A stretch of 64,000 nucleotides of DNA from Warburgia ugandensis (Eukaryota; Streptophyta; Magnoliopsida; Canellales; Canellaceae), in assembly GCA_035236585.1 (NCBI GenBank), contig CP141133.1:43665729-43729728 (forward strand), given 5' to 3'. Positions 47,120 to 59,209 of the stretch are shown piece by piece (position 1 is the stretch's first letter; each line of letters starts with the position of its first letter). The notes beneath the pieces are model-generated. The model had not been told where the DNA came from. It did no database searches and saw only the letters and a program-made list of their open reading frames with translations. The position numbers were made by a program, and so were the translations under genes.

Positions 47120-49082
47120 TGTGACGACCCGGGTTTTTTTGATCATCCTTATGTAGGATAATCTGACTTAGAACATAAATCATATTTACACTTCTATATC
47201 CAATAAAAGACAATTAAAACCTAAAACATAAATCACATTTACACTTCTATATCCAATAAAAGACAATTTAAACTAATTTTATTAAGATTATTATAAACCT
47301 TTAAATATGATCCAACCATTAGATCTTAGGTGTTTTCCTTTAGATTAAGGGTTTTAATTACCTTTAGGGCTTTTAATCCATTAAGATCCAAAAATCTTAT
47401 CCACTTGATTTTGTCACATTTCATCCATGATCTAACTGGATTCCATCATAATATCATCCCTTTAATCCATCCCAAGGATCTGATCATACTTGATCTCATT
47501 GATCAAGTGGGTCCCTTTGTATTTTTTTATTTTTTATTTTAGATATTTTCTACCATAAAGGGTAGATCCCCTATTTTATCCAAGATCTGTACAAATTAAC
47601 CATAGATATTACTTTATTACATTATTATATCATCACTAAAATAAATTTCCAAGATCTGATCACCTCAGATCTTGAAGATCTTAGAAATTGGACACTTATT
47701 TAAAAAATACAGAAAAATACAGATATAATTTTTAGAAATATTATGACTTCATTAGAAACTAGACATTACAAGCTTTCCATAGCTTCTTTCTGATCTCAAT
47801 TTGGAGTTCATATGACTCCACAATCTTAAATTGAAGTTTTCAGCCGTTCTTAGGGTCCAGATTTGATCTGGGCCCACCAGAATTAATCTCTCTCAATTGA
47901 GGCTCCAAACCTTGTTAGATTTTCTTGAAAATTGTACCCTAGGGGTTTTTGACCCTTCTGGATTGATTGGAAAACTCAGAATTTCCATCTGAGCTCTCTA
48001 TCACCATAAATTGAAGGGGCTGGTATTTACTTTATTTTTACCATTTTTCATTCAAATTAAATTATAGAAAAATAAAAATTATACTAAAACATAATAAATA
48101 TGAATGGGAAGTAGTTCCACCTACCTGATTGGAGAAAAAACATATATTTGATGCTCAATTTGAGAGAATTACCGGTTGATGATAATATAGCCCGATTGTC
48201 TACCTTTTTGTGGTTTTCTGTTGTTGGAACCGTTGGATCTTGAAATTGATTTGGGGCTTTTGTATATACTGTGGTATAGGAGGTTATGGACGGTGGAATT
48301 GATCAGATTTTTCTTGGAACGGAGTGCCTAATTGAATTTAGGTCTCTTGTTCCACTTAGAAAGAGGAGAGAGAAATAAGAAAAATAGAGATTGGGGAGGG
48401 ATGAATGAGAATTTGGGGCTGAAACACCAAGGAAGATTTGGAAATTTCGTGGTTAAGGTTGTGAAAATTTTTGGAAATTTTTGGGACATATTTATAGCCA
48501 AATTTGAATTTTTTATCATTTCTTTTAATAAGATATTTTATTACTTTAGAATTTTTTATTACAAGTGCATTCTCCATTCTCCACTACAATCTCCACTACA
48601 TTCTCCACTACCATCAATAATGCACTGAGCAATTATTGTTGCTTCTAGAACGTTGGCCCACTTTGTGGGCCCCACTTTTTATGTAAAAAGACGTTTTTAC
48701 CCTTATAACTCTAAAATTGGAGAAAAATAGGCATTATTTGTCCGAACTCGGAATCGAGCCTACTTAGTGGCGTTGGAATCGTATTTCTAAGTACTTCCTG
48801 AATATTGAGGTCTTATTTCTTGGATATGGAATATGGGTAAAATTACCATTTTGCCCCTAAATGGAGAAAAATAAGAAATTTTCATTTTAACTCAGAATTG
48901 AACGTACTTAATGTTGTTTCGATCAGTTTTCCAAGTACATTCTTAATTTATATATTTTAATTCATGATATAATCTCAATAAAAAGAGAATTTTCAATAAC
49001 CTAATATTCCAGCCCATAATTTCTAAAAAATCAAACTTTATGAATTTGCCTTAATAAGTTACAAAAATTCAGGGTCATTACA
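47120..49082 (-). repeat. Tekay-like LTR, internally deleted (1963 bp)
   Basis: Serves as 3' LTR of copy 1 (polypurine tract at 49085) and also has a primer site on its other side. Compared with the 4478-bp LTR at 53711-58188 it lacks the equivalents of about 53732-55218 and 55248-56266. It keeps both termini and the TATA box (48489-48496). Confidence 0.85.
48489..48496 (-). promoter_or_regulatory. TATA box of the deleted LTR
   Basis: TATAAATA on the minus strand, same context as in the other LTRs. It would drive leftward transcription through 44429-47119. Confidence 0.6.
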
Positions 49083-49132
49083 ATCTTCCCCCCTTAGAAT
49101 AATTTCGTCCTCGAAATTTGTAATACTATAAC

Positions 49133-49848
49133 TTAATCAAATAAATTCGGATGTGTCTTCCTCATTTCTACCTCTGTTTCCCATGTAGCTTCTTCGATAG
49201 AGTGATGTTGCCATAGGACTTTGACTAAAGGAATTGTTTTGGTCCTTAATTTCTGTTCCTTATGGTCCAAGATCCGTATCGCTTTTTCTTCAAAGGTTAG
49301 ATCTGGCTTCAGTTCCTCTGGTATTATTTGAAGTATGTGAGTATCATCTTGTAGATATTTTCGTAACATGGATACATGAAATACATTGTGTACTTCAGAG
49401 AGTTGTGGTGGTAAGGCTAATCTATAAGCCACTAGACCAATCCTTTCTAATATTTCAAATGGACCAATGAACCTAGGACTGAGTTTGCCTTTGGTTCCAA
49501 ATCTCATAACCCCTTTAACTGGTGATATTTTTAGAAACACATGCTCTCCCACATCGAATTCCGCATTTCTACGTCTTTTGTCCGCGTAACTCTTGACGAC
49601 CGTGTGTCTTTGTTAACAACCTTTGCTTTATGATTTTAACCTTGTCCGTACACTTTGTTCCACTAGTTCTGACTTCATTAGTTTCCTTTCTCCAACTTCA
49701 CTCCAACAAGTTGGTGATCGGCATGGTCGCCCATACAATGCTTCATATGGTGCCATACCAATACTTGCATGAAAACTGTTGTTATAAGCAAATTCCACTA
49801 ATGGAAGATGTTCATCCCAATTTCCCTTCCAATCTAATGCACATGCCC
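49133..49848 (-). pseudogene. pol: Integrase C-terminus and chromodomain, Tekay copy 1
   Basis: [21 protein letters not shown]...[12 protein letters not shown] (about 49840-49715) closes the integrase core. Then come [11 protein letters not shown] and [17 protein letters not shown] (GPY/F-type module) and [16 protein letters not shown]. The chromodomain is at about 49270-49136 ([17 protein letters not shown], with the family aromatic Trp residues), ending at the stop at 49133. The frame breaks near 49628-49555. Chromodomains of chromoviruses bind modified histone H3 and guide insertion. Confidence 0.85.
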
Positions 49849-50999
49849 TTAACATATCTTCCGATTAATACGAATAGTTCTTTCGATTGACCATCTGTTT
49901 GGGGATGAAATGTCAGTCTTGAATCTAAGTGAAGTTCCCAATGCTTGTTGTACGCTCTTCCAACATCTTGAAGTAAATCTCCCATCTCTATCAGAGATGA
50001 TGGATAAAGGAATCCCATGAAGACTTACTATTTCTTTTATGTACAACTTAGCTAGATTGTCAATTGACTGGTTTTGTTTAATTGGAAGAAAATGTGCTGA
50101 CTTTGTTAATCTGTCCACAATTACCCAAATCATATCATGACCTTCCCGTGTTTTTGGCAATCCCACCACAAAATCCATGGTGATATTGTCCCATTTCCAT
50201 TCTGGAAGTTCCAAGGTTTGTAACATTCCAGGTGGTCTTTGATGTTCAACTTTTACTTGTTGACAATTCAGACACTTAGCTACAAACTCTCCTATGTTTC
50301 TTTTCATGCCTTCCCACCAAAAGTTTCTTTTCAAATCCTGATACATCTTTGTACCTCCAGGGTGTATAGAAAATTTAGATTGATGGGCTTCTTGTAATAG
50401 TTCTTTTCTCAAGTCTGTATTTGTAGGAACCACTAATCTCTCCTGAAAACGTATACCCCCATCTGTACCCTTACAAAACCCTGTCTTTGTACACAATCCC
50501 TGAGTTACTGTATCCCCTTCTTGGGCCTTGAGGACTCTTTCTACAAAAGCTGATTTAATGGTGATGTTTGTAAGTACAGCTCTTGTTTGTCTACTTAATG
50601 CATCGGCGACTATGTTTGCTTTTCCAGGATGGTAATGGATGGCAAAATCATAGTCTTTGATGTATTCCATCCATCTCCTTTGTCTCATATTCAAATCAGC
50701 CCGAGTGAAGATATATTTGAGACTTTTATGATCTGTGAATACATTGAATTTTTCTCCATACAAATAGTGTCTCCAAATTTTTAATCCAAACACTACTACT
50801 GCTAATTCCAGGTCATGTGTTGGATAATTTATTTCATGTTTCTTCAATTGTCTAGATGCATATGCAATGACCTTCCCATTTTGCATCAATACACTCCCTA
50901 ACCCCTTGCACGAAGCATCACAATATATTTCGTATCCCCCACTTCCCGATGGCAATATCAATACCGGTGCCGTAGTTAACCTCTTTTTTTAGCTCTTGG
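49849..50999 (-). pseudogene. pol: RNase H and integrase core, Tekay copy 1
   Basis: The longest intact frame of the window, 370 codons (50961-49849). RNase [34 protein letters not shown]. Integrase: zinc-binding HHCC region (SIHPGG...CLNCQQVK), catalytic core TMDFVVGLP (first Asp), SDRDGRF (second Asp), and a Glu in the following WSIERT stretch. A frame change lies between SDRDGRF and the third acidic residue: an overlapping frame (50018-49812) carries the family-typical HPQTDGQS. The RNase H active site normally reads DASGKG; here it is DASCKG, again at a CTG site. Integrase inserts element DNA into chromatin. Confidence 0.85.
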
Positions 51000-52438
51000 A
51001 AACTATGCTCACATTCATCCGTCCAAGTGAACTGTACCCCTTTTCTAGTTAATGAAGTCAAAGGAAGGGCTATACGAGAAAATCCTTGAATAAATCTACG
51101 GTAATATCCTGCCAAACCCGTAAAACTACGTATGTCCATTATGATCTTAGGTTTTTCCCAATTCATTACTTGCTTCAACCTTGGCGAGGTCCACTTCTAC
51201 TCCATTCTTGGAAATTACATGACCCAAGAAATTGACCTTCTCTAACCGTAATTCACACTTACTAAATTTACCAAACAGTTTATGAAGTCTCAGGGTATTT
51301 AGTACAATTTGTAAGTGTTCTTGATGTTCTTCCATACTGGTAGAGTAAATCAATATATCATCAATAAATACAATTACGAATTTGTCTAAGAATTCCTTAA
51401 AAATTCTGTTCATGAGATCCATAAACACTGCAGTGCATTGGTCAGCCCAAAAGACATGACTAGAAACTCGTAATGTCCATACCGAGTTACGAATGCTGAC
51501 TTGGGTATATCTTCATCCTTAATACGCAATTGATGATATCCTGATCTAAGGTCGATTTTTGAAAAGACCTTAGCAGATTGGAGTTGATCAAAGAGATCAT
51601 CAATGCGAGGTAAGGGATACTTATTTTTCAACGTGACATTGTTCAACATTCTATAGTCCATGCACAATCTCATAGATCCATCCTTCTTCTTCACAAATAT
51701 TACTGGTGCTCCCCATGGTGAACTACTTGGTCTAACAAACCCTTTGTCTAACAATTCTTATGAATCGACCCTTCAATTCTTTCAATTCTGTGGGGCCATC
51801 CTATAAGGTGCTTTAGAAATTGGAGTTGTACCTAGAATTACTTCAATGGTAAACTCAATTTCTCTATGTGGGAGTACTCCTGGAAGTTCTTCTGGAAAGA
51901 CGTCTGGGAATTCTCTGACTATGTCAATTTCTGTTATCTTGGGCTGTTTCACATCCAAAGCAACAACTGTTGCTAAAAATGCCTGACACCCTTTGGACAT
52001 GTGTTTGACAGTCTTCATAGCTGAAATAATGGATTTGTCTAAGTCATGTTGTTTCCCATATAGTACTGCTACTTCCTCACCAGGTATGCTAAATGTGATT
52101 TTCTTTTTGTGACAATCCATAATTACCCAATATTTTGCTAAGCAGTCCATACCCAGTATGATATCAAAGTCCACCATGTTCAGTAAAATGAGGTCTACAT
52201 CTCTTCTTTTTCCCAGTACTTCTATTGGTACATTATGAAGGTATTCTTGTAATTTAACTGTTTTACCCACTGGAGTTGTTACATCTAGATTGAATCCCAA
52301 GTTTTTCACTGGAAATTGTATACTAGATGCAAATACGCAAGATATAAAGGAATGCGTAGATCCAGAATCAAACAATACTTTGGCATGGTTGTCAGATACA
52401 AGTAATGTACCTTCAATTACCGCATTAGACGGTCCAGC
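51000..52438 (-). pseudogene. pol: Protease and reverse transcriptase region, Tekay copy 1
   Basis: The protease active site DSGSTHSFI lies at about 52369-52343, with a later DIILGMD segment. The reverse transcriptase runs from DVFPEELPG (about 51890) through [23 protein letters not shown] (51740), [12 protein letters not shown] (51560) and the FIDDILIYS active site (51368-51342, both Asp present) to [16 protein letters not shown] (about 51110). Frame breaks occur near 51782, 51415 and 51160. At 51498 a Val stands where copy 2 and the family have Arg ([10 protein letters not shown]), caused by a two-base CTG-to-ACG difference, and at 51250 the CEFW of copy 2 reads CELR. These oddities sit at CTG/CAG sites. 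Confidence 0.85.
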
Positions 52439-53581
52439 CTAGCCATCAGTGATAGCGAATATCCTTCCTTGGTGACGAGGAATATTGTCTAGTTTTGCCT
52501 CCTTAATAGCTAATGGTTTGTTGCAGTTTGCAGAGATATGCCCGAATTCTCCACAATTAAAACATCTGATCGGAGGTCGTTGTTGTATCGGAGTGGGACA
52601 CATATTTCCAGGATGGAATCTTCTACATTTCGGACAAGGCCTTCTTTTTATGTGATTCCCTTGATTTCTGGTGGTTTTGAAATTGTTGAAAGGTCTCTTG
52701 CCCTTCTGAAAAGGCCTTTGGTTGTAGTTTCCTCCTCCAAACTTAATGGTTTGAGTCTTCTTGAATTCATCTTCAAACCTGGAAGCCATTTCTACACAAT
52801 CGGCAATGGTGGTGGGTTTAGTACCCATCACTTTCACTTTCAAGGCTTTGGCCGTAGTCCCTCCATAAATCTATCCACCAGTGTGCCTTTCGGTATCACA
52901 CATATGTGCAGCAAATCTCTTTAATTGGGTGAACTTATTATCATACTCCACCACTGATAGGTTCCCTTGTTTAAGTTCTAAGAATTCTTTCTCCTTCCTT
53001 GATTTTACATGGGTAGGAAAATACTTAGTATTAAAAACTTCTTTGAATTCCTCCCAAGTAGTCTCATTAGAATTTGAGAAGAAGGTGTTGTTGGCTGATC
53101 TCCACCAGAAAGCAGCATCTTGTTTTAATAGGTATGTAGCAAATTTGACCTTCAATTCGGGAGGAGTACGTAATGCATCAAATGTTCTTTCTACTTCGTA
53201 GATCCATTCCTCTGTCTTTTCTGCTTCACCCTTGCCATTATATCCAACCACCATCTTCTGAAATCTTTGCAACATTTGGTCAATCTTTTCTGGTGCTAAT
53301 GGAGAATTGCGAACTTCCTCACTTGGTACAAGGGAAGATTGGCCCTGTACTGGTGTAGGAATCTCTGGTGTTGGTGTATGAGGTCTAACTTCAGGCTGAG
53401 CTTGTGCCTGTATACTAGGAACTTCAACTGGAGGTGATGAACTTTGGGGCAGTTGAATATTAGGAATAAGGTTCCTCAATACTCTTGTTACCATTTCTTC
53501 CATATTGCTCATTGATAATTCCTCCCTATTGTTTTCTGAAGTACCTTGAGCTGTCTGCCTTGTAACTCTCTTGGGCGGCAT
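52439..53581 (-). pseudogene. gag: gag of Tekay copy 1, frameshifted
   Basis: Start chosen at the ATG at 53581 (MPPKRVTRQTAQ), typical for the clade; five in-frame codons upstream are not conserved. The N-terminal half is Pro/Gln-rich, followed by the capsid core (KTEEWIYEVERTFDAL; WWRSANNTFFSN; WEEFKEVFNTKYFP; EFLELKQGNLSVVEYDNKF) and a CCHC knuckle CFNCGEFGHISANC at 52564-52523. One extra base near 52878 shifts the frame, and two more near 52850 restore it. A TAG at 52441-52439 stands where copy 2 has a Trp-type TGG in a different reading context (copy 2 reads DGQAG), ending the frame before the protease. The product would form the particle that packages element RNA. Confidence 0.85.
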
Positions 53582-53710
53582 CTGCTCATAAACCAAAATT
53601 TCTATAAGTATTCCTCATACTATATCTATCTTAATCTACATTTGGATTGTCAATTCTCCCTTGGACATATTGGGATTGTACTGTGACTGGATGAATGCTC
53701 TGATACCAAC

Positions 53711-56700
53711 TGTGGCGACCCAGGTTTTTATAACACATTTTATAATACATTTTGTAAAGATAGGGCCCTTAGAGTAAAAATTTTTCGCAAACCAAAGCAG
53801 CGGAAATTCTTTTCTTTAGAATTTGTTTTGTAAAACCTAAGTCACCACTTCATACATAACATAAGTAGAATTTTGTATAAGATAAAATTCCATTGAAGGA
53901 ATATACTTTTATTAAACTTCAGGATCCATCCAGTGGTTCACAGTACACAGCCCATTTTATCCTTACAATACTTGTCCAAATATACAATCCAAATTACAAA
54001 GTTCAAAATTCAATACATGTTCTAATACAATGTTTCAAGGGATATACCCTGATTACTTATTCTTCAATTGTTCTTCAAATCTTGAGCTCCTAAGTCTCCT
54101 TCTCTGTATCTGAGATATTGTAAACATTCGAACATTTACAATATCTCAAAGAAGCTATGCTTGGTAGGGGATAAGAATGTAAGTTATTGACAGTATAATC
54201 TCAATATTCAAGTATCCCATAATTCGTTCTATCATAAACACATTCATTAATAACTATTAGTTATAAGGACATCTCATTTCCTTGTCATTTGTGTTCACCT
54301 TTATACATACATATTGTATAAGGACAAATCCATTAAAAATGTAAAAATAATCAAGCATCATTTCTATACAAAGCTGATCAACTCTTTTCATTATAAGAGA
54401 TTTGTATCTCGGCCAGTTACTATACAGGGAATTTCCCTTCTTGGGAAAAATATTGGTAATATACAATTACCTGACATTTCATCATGTCATCCCTTAAGGC
54501 ATTTCACTATGCCAATTTCATATGCATCATAGTGCAAAATAATCAAGGACTACTATGCTTGCGATCGATCTGTCTGACGCGCCGGATAAGCTGTTCAATA
54601 ATCCACTTATACCATTCTCGAGTGGAAATTACAATATCCATGTCCATATGGGAGGACCATGGCTGTCACAAAGTGGTGGCCTTCCCATAATTGCCCCACC
54701 CGACTTTTAGCCTTTCTTAGGCTTGGTATTCAATATCATCAAGTTTCATAGAGTGGGTGGCCAAACCCTCTTAACTCTCCTAGCATAGCATCCCCAGGCT
54801 TATGCCTCGTTTAAAACAAAACCCCAAGCCTCCAAGCTTGTATGTAAAATAATACTTATACATATCGGACTATTTGTCTGTTTATCTAGGACTGCTATAT
54901 TTTCTACTTTCCTATTCACTTAGGGTTGTTCTCAATTCTCAACTTGACCATTTAATACTTATTTTCCTCATCATTTGGTTGGATCATATTTCAATTTGAG
55001 GTATTTACCTTAATATATTGGTATCATACATGTCAATACTTCAAAACATAAGATCATGTATTAGACATGTATCTTCATGTAAAGGCATTCTTAATAATCC
55101 ACCTACCTCAATAAGGTATTCTTACTCCTTGAAATCTTCCATAGTCTCGATCAACATATATCTGTCAAATCATATGTATAATGTCATTTTTGTAATCAAT
55201 GGTACATACTACATGATCTTTTGATCATCCTTATGTAGGATGATCTGAATCTTTCTTCCTTGAATATCCTATATCCATGGGTTTAATATCATCTATACAA
55301 ATACTATCTATATCATACATAACAATCTAATTTACATAGATGTTTCTTTTTCCTTATTGTTTTTGATCATACAAGATCTCATCTTGTTTGATCATCCTTA
55401 TCTCACTTACTATTTTTATTAGGGTTAGATAATTTGCTATCTTTTTATGTTCTTATTATTATTCAACCAGTTAGTGTCTTACTTGGTTGAAGATAATTTA
55501 TTTCTTCCTATCACTAGACAACTCCTCCTTATTTCAGGATGACCAGTACTTACCAGTTAAAGTCTGCTCAAAAAGTGGTTAATACAACCCTCATGTAAGG
55601 AGGCGTTTAGACCTTTCTTACGTCAATGGGAGGTGAGGGAAAAGCACTTGGCTCTTGTATACCCCCTATAACCACAATGTTCGAGTCCTTTGAGTGGTAC
55701 TAGCTCAACCTTTGACAAGGTTCCTATGAGCTCTTTACCTTAAGTCCCTTCTCTAATTGATTTTAATTAATTTCCATGGATATGCACAATGTCATCCATG
55801 GATCTTCATTATTTTCCTATTTTGGGCCAAGGAAATGATAAATCATTCCTTATATTGTCCTACTAACTATAGCCCTTACTAAGTCAAAATCATTCATTCA
55901 TCTTAGTTGTCCATGAATTTCTATATTTCATTAGTTTACATTTTTGGTGATTTATGCTCCTTATATCTTAACAATTACTTAACAATTGAATTAAATATGA
56001 CAATAAGTAAATCATCAACTTGAAAGCATAAATCAAATATAAATTTAACAACTAAGTACTAACATTCTTCCTACGAATATAACTTAAGCTAGTGAAATAA
56101 AACTAACATGATCCTAAGTTATGAAACACATCTTCTATCATAATGAAATCAGGTTTAAATCCTAATTTACACTAACATGATCCTAAGATAATCAAATCTA
56201 CTAAAAAATTACTCATTTAGGGCATATCATACTAAAATTTATAGATTACACTATCATGCTTTCTAACTTAGAACATAAATCACATTTACACTTCTATATC
56301 CAATAAAAGACAATTAAAACTTAAAACATAAATCACATTTAAACTTATATATCCAATAAAAGACAATTAAACTAATTTTATTAAGATTATTATAAACCTT
56401 TAAATATGATCCAACCATTAGATCTTAGGTGTTTTCCTTTAGATTAAGGGTTTTAATTAACTTTAGGGCTTTTAATCCATTAAGATCCAAAAATCATATC
56501 CACTTGATTTTGTCACATTTCATCCATGATCTAACTGGATTCCATCATAATATCATCCCTTTAATCCATCCCAAGGATCTGATCATACTTGATCTCATTG
56601 ATCAAGTGGGTCCCTTTGTATATATTTATTTTTATTTTAGGGTTTTTCTACCATAAAGGGTAGATCCCCTATTTTATCCAAGATCTGTCCAAATTAACCA

Positions 56701-58188
56701 TATATATTACTTTATTATATTATTATATCATCACTAAAATAAATTTACAAGATCTGATCACCTCAGATCTTGAAGATCTTAGAAAATGGACACTTATTTC
56801 CAAAATATAGAAAAATACAGAAAAATACAGAAATAAAATTTAGGAAATTTATGACTTCATTAGAAACTAGACATTACAAGATTTCTATAGCTTCTTTCTG
56901 ATCTCAATTTGGAGTTCATATGACTCCACAATCTTAAATTGAAGTTTTCAGCCATTCCTAGGGCCTAGATTTGATCTGGGCCCACCAGAATTAATCTCTC
57001 TCAATTGAGGGTCCAAACCTTGTTAGATTTTCTTGAAAATTGTACCCTAGGGGTTTTTGACCCTCCTGGATTGATTGGAAAGCTCAGAATTTCAATCTGA
57101 GCTCTCTATCACCATAATTTGAAGGGGCTGGTATTTACTTTATTTTTACCATTTTTCGTTCAAATTAAATTACAGAAAAATAAAAATTACACTAAAACAT
57201 AATAATTATGAATGGGAAGTAATTCCACCTACCTGATTGGAGAAAAACAATATAATTGATGCCCAATATGAGAGAATTACCGGTTGATGATAATATAGCC
57301 CGATTATCCACCTTTTTGTGATTTTCTGTTGTTGGAACCGTTGGATCTTGAAATTGATTTTGGGCTTTTGTATATACCGTAGTATAGGATGTTATGGACG
57401 GTGGAGTTGATGAGATTCTTCCTGGAACGGAGTGCCTAATTGAATTTAGGTCTCTTGTTCCAATTAGAAAGAGGAGAGAGAAATAAGGAAAAGAGAGTTT
57501 GGGGAGGGATGAAGGGGAATTTGGGGCTGAAATTTCAAGGAAGGTTTGGAAATTTCGTGGTTAAGGTTGTGAAAATTTTTGGAAATTTTTGGGACATATT
57601 TATAGCCAAATTTGAATTTTTTATCATTTCTTTTGATAAGATATTTTATTACTTTAGAATTTTTAATTACTAATGCATTCTCCACTCCCACTACAATCTC
57701 CACTACAATCTCCACTACCAGCAATAATGCATTGAGCAATTATTGGTGCTTCTAGAACCTTGGCCTACTTTGTGGGCCCCACTTTTATGTGAAAAGACCT
57801 TTTTGCCCTTTTTAACTCTAAAATTGGAGCATAATAGGCAATATTTGTCCGAACTCAGAATCGAGCGTACTTAGTGGCGTTGGAATCGTATTTCTAAGTA
57901 CTTCATGAATATTGAGGTCTTATTTCTTGGATATGGGATATGGGTAAAATTACCATTTTACCCCCAAATGGAAAAATTAAGGAATTTTCATTTTAACTCA
58001 GAATTGAACGTACTTAATGTTGTTTCGATCGGTTTTCCAAGTACATCCATAATTTCTATTTTTTAATTTATAATATAATCTCTATAAAAAGAGAATTTTC
58101 AATAACTTAATATTCCAGCCCAGAATTTCTAAAAATTCAAACTTTATTAATTTTCCTTAATAATTTACAAAAATTCGGGATCATTACA
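53711..58188 (-). repeat. Complete Tekay-like LTR, about 4.48 kb, shared by copies 1 and 2
   Basis: Minus-strand LTR from TGTAATGATCCCGAA (58188) to ...GGGTCGCCACA (53711). It is at once the 5' LTR of copy 1 (primer site at 53708) and the 3' LTR of copy 2 (polypurine tract at 58191). It contains a two-unit ~55-bp repeat at 56268-56370 (ACATAAATCACATTTA... ATATCCAATAAAAGAC). No protein of its own; short frames are unshared or antisense. Confidence 0.9.
57597..57604 (-). promoter_or_regulatory. TATA box of the complete LTR
   Basis: TATAAATA on the minus strand, about 585 bases from the LTR start. The start of transcription would leave about 3.9 kb of the LTR downstream (R-U5). Confidence 0.6.
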
Positions 58189-58237
58189 ATCTTCCCCCCT
58201 TACAATAATTTCGTCCTCGAAATTTGTAATACTATAA

Positions 58238-59209
58238 CTTAATCAAATAAATTCGGATGTGTCTTCCTCATTTCTACCTCTGTTTCCCATGTAGCTTCTT
58301 CGATAGAGTGATGTTGCCATAGGACTTTGACTAAAGGAATTGTTTTGGTCCTTAATTTCTGTTCCTTATGGTCCAAGATCCGTATCGCTTTTTCTTCAAA
58401 GGTTAGATCTGGCTTCAGTTCCTCAGTATTATTTGAAGTATGTGAGTATCATCTTGTAGATATTTTCGTAACATGGATACATGAAATACATTGTGTACTT
58501 CAGAGAGTTGTGGTGGTAAGGCTAATCTATAAGCCACTAGACCAATCCTTTCTAATATTTCAAATGGACCAATGAACCTAGGACTGAGTTTGCCTTTGGT
58601 TCCAAATCTCATAACCCCTTTAGCTGGTGATATTTTTAGAAACACATGCTCTCCCACATCGAATTCCGCATTTCTACGTCTTTTGTCCGCGTAACTCTTC
58701 GACGACCGTGTCTTTGTTAACAACCTTTGCTTTATGATTTTAACCTTGTCCGTATTAACCTGTTCCACTAGTTCGACTTCATTAGTTTCCTTTCTCCAAC
58801 TTCACTCCAACAAGTTGGTGATCGGCATGGTCGCCCATACAATGCTTCATATGGTGCCATACCAATACATGCATGAAAACCGTTGTTATAAGCAAATTCC
58901 ACTAATGGAAGATGTTCATCCCAATTTCCCTTCCAATCTAATGCACATGCCCTTAACATATCTTCCGATTAATAGAATAGTTCTTTACGATTGACCATCT
59001 GTTTGGGGATGAAATGTTTGTCTTGAATCTAAGTAAAGTTCCCAATGCTTGTTGTACGCTCTTCCAACATCTTGAAGTAAATCTCCCATCTCTATCGGAG
59101 ATGATGGATAAAGGAATCCCATGAAGACTTACTATTTCTTTTATGTACAACTTAGCTAGATTGTCAACCGACCGGTTTTGTTTAATTGGAAGAAAATGTG
59201 CTGACTTTG
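58238..59209 (-). pseudogene. pol: Integrase core end and chromodomain, Tekay copy 2
   Basis: SDRDGRF at about 59110, [21 protein letters not shown] near 58890, and [15 protein letters not shown] followed by [18 protein letters not shown] at 58768-58640, which is the intact form of a stretch that is garbled in copy 1 (49650-49560). The frame then shifts at about 58424, where copy 2 has CTCAGTATT against CTCTGGTATT in copy 1, so the chromodomain is present in the DNA (58420-58238) but out of frame. Confidence 0.85.

Larger units (their letters stand above)
49083..53710 (-). mobile_element. Tekay/Del-like chromovirus, copy 1 interior
   Basis: 4628 bases from polypurine tract (AAGGGGGGAAG, 49095-49085) to primer site (TGGTATCAGAGC, 53708-53697). 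Domain order on the minus strand: gag, protease, RT, RNase H, integrase, chromodomain. This order places it in Ty3/gypsy, and the C-terminal chromodomain plus tRNA-Met priming place it in the chromoviruses, most like the Tekay (Del) clade. Frames are broken at several points. Confidence 0.9.

Noticed and set aside
49234-49890. Plus-strand ORFs inside the pol genes
   Set aside because: Antisense shadows of the minus-strand integrase and chromodomain frames; same at 52538-53358, 58327-59497 and 61390-62481.
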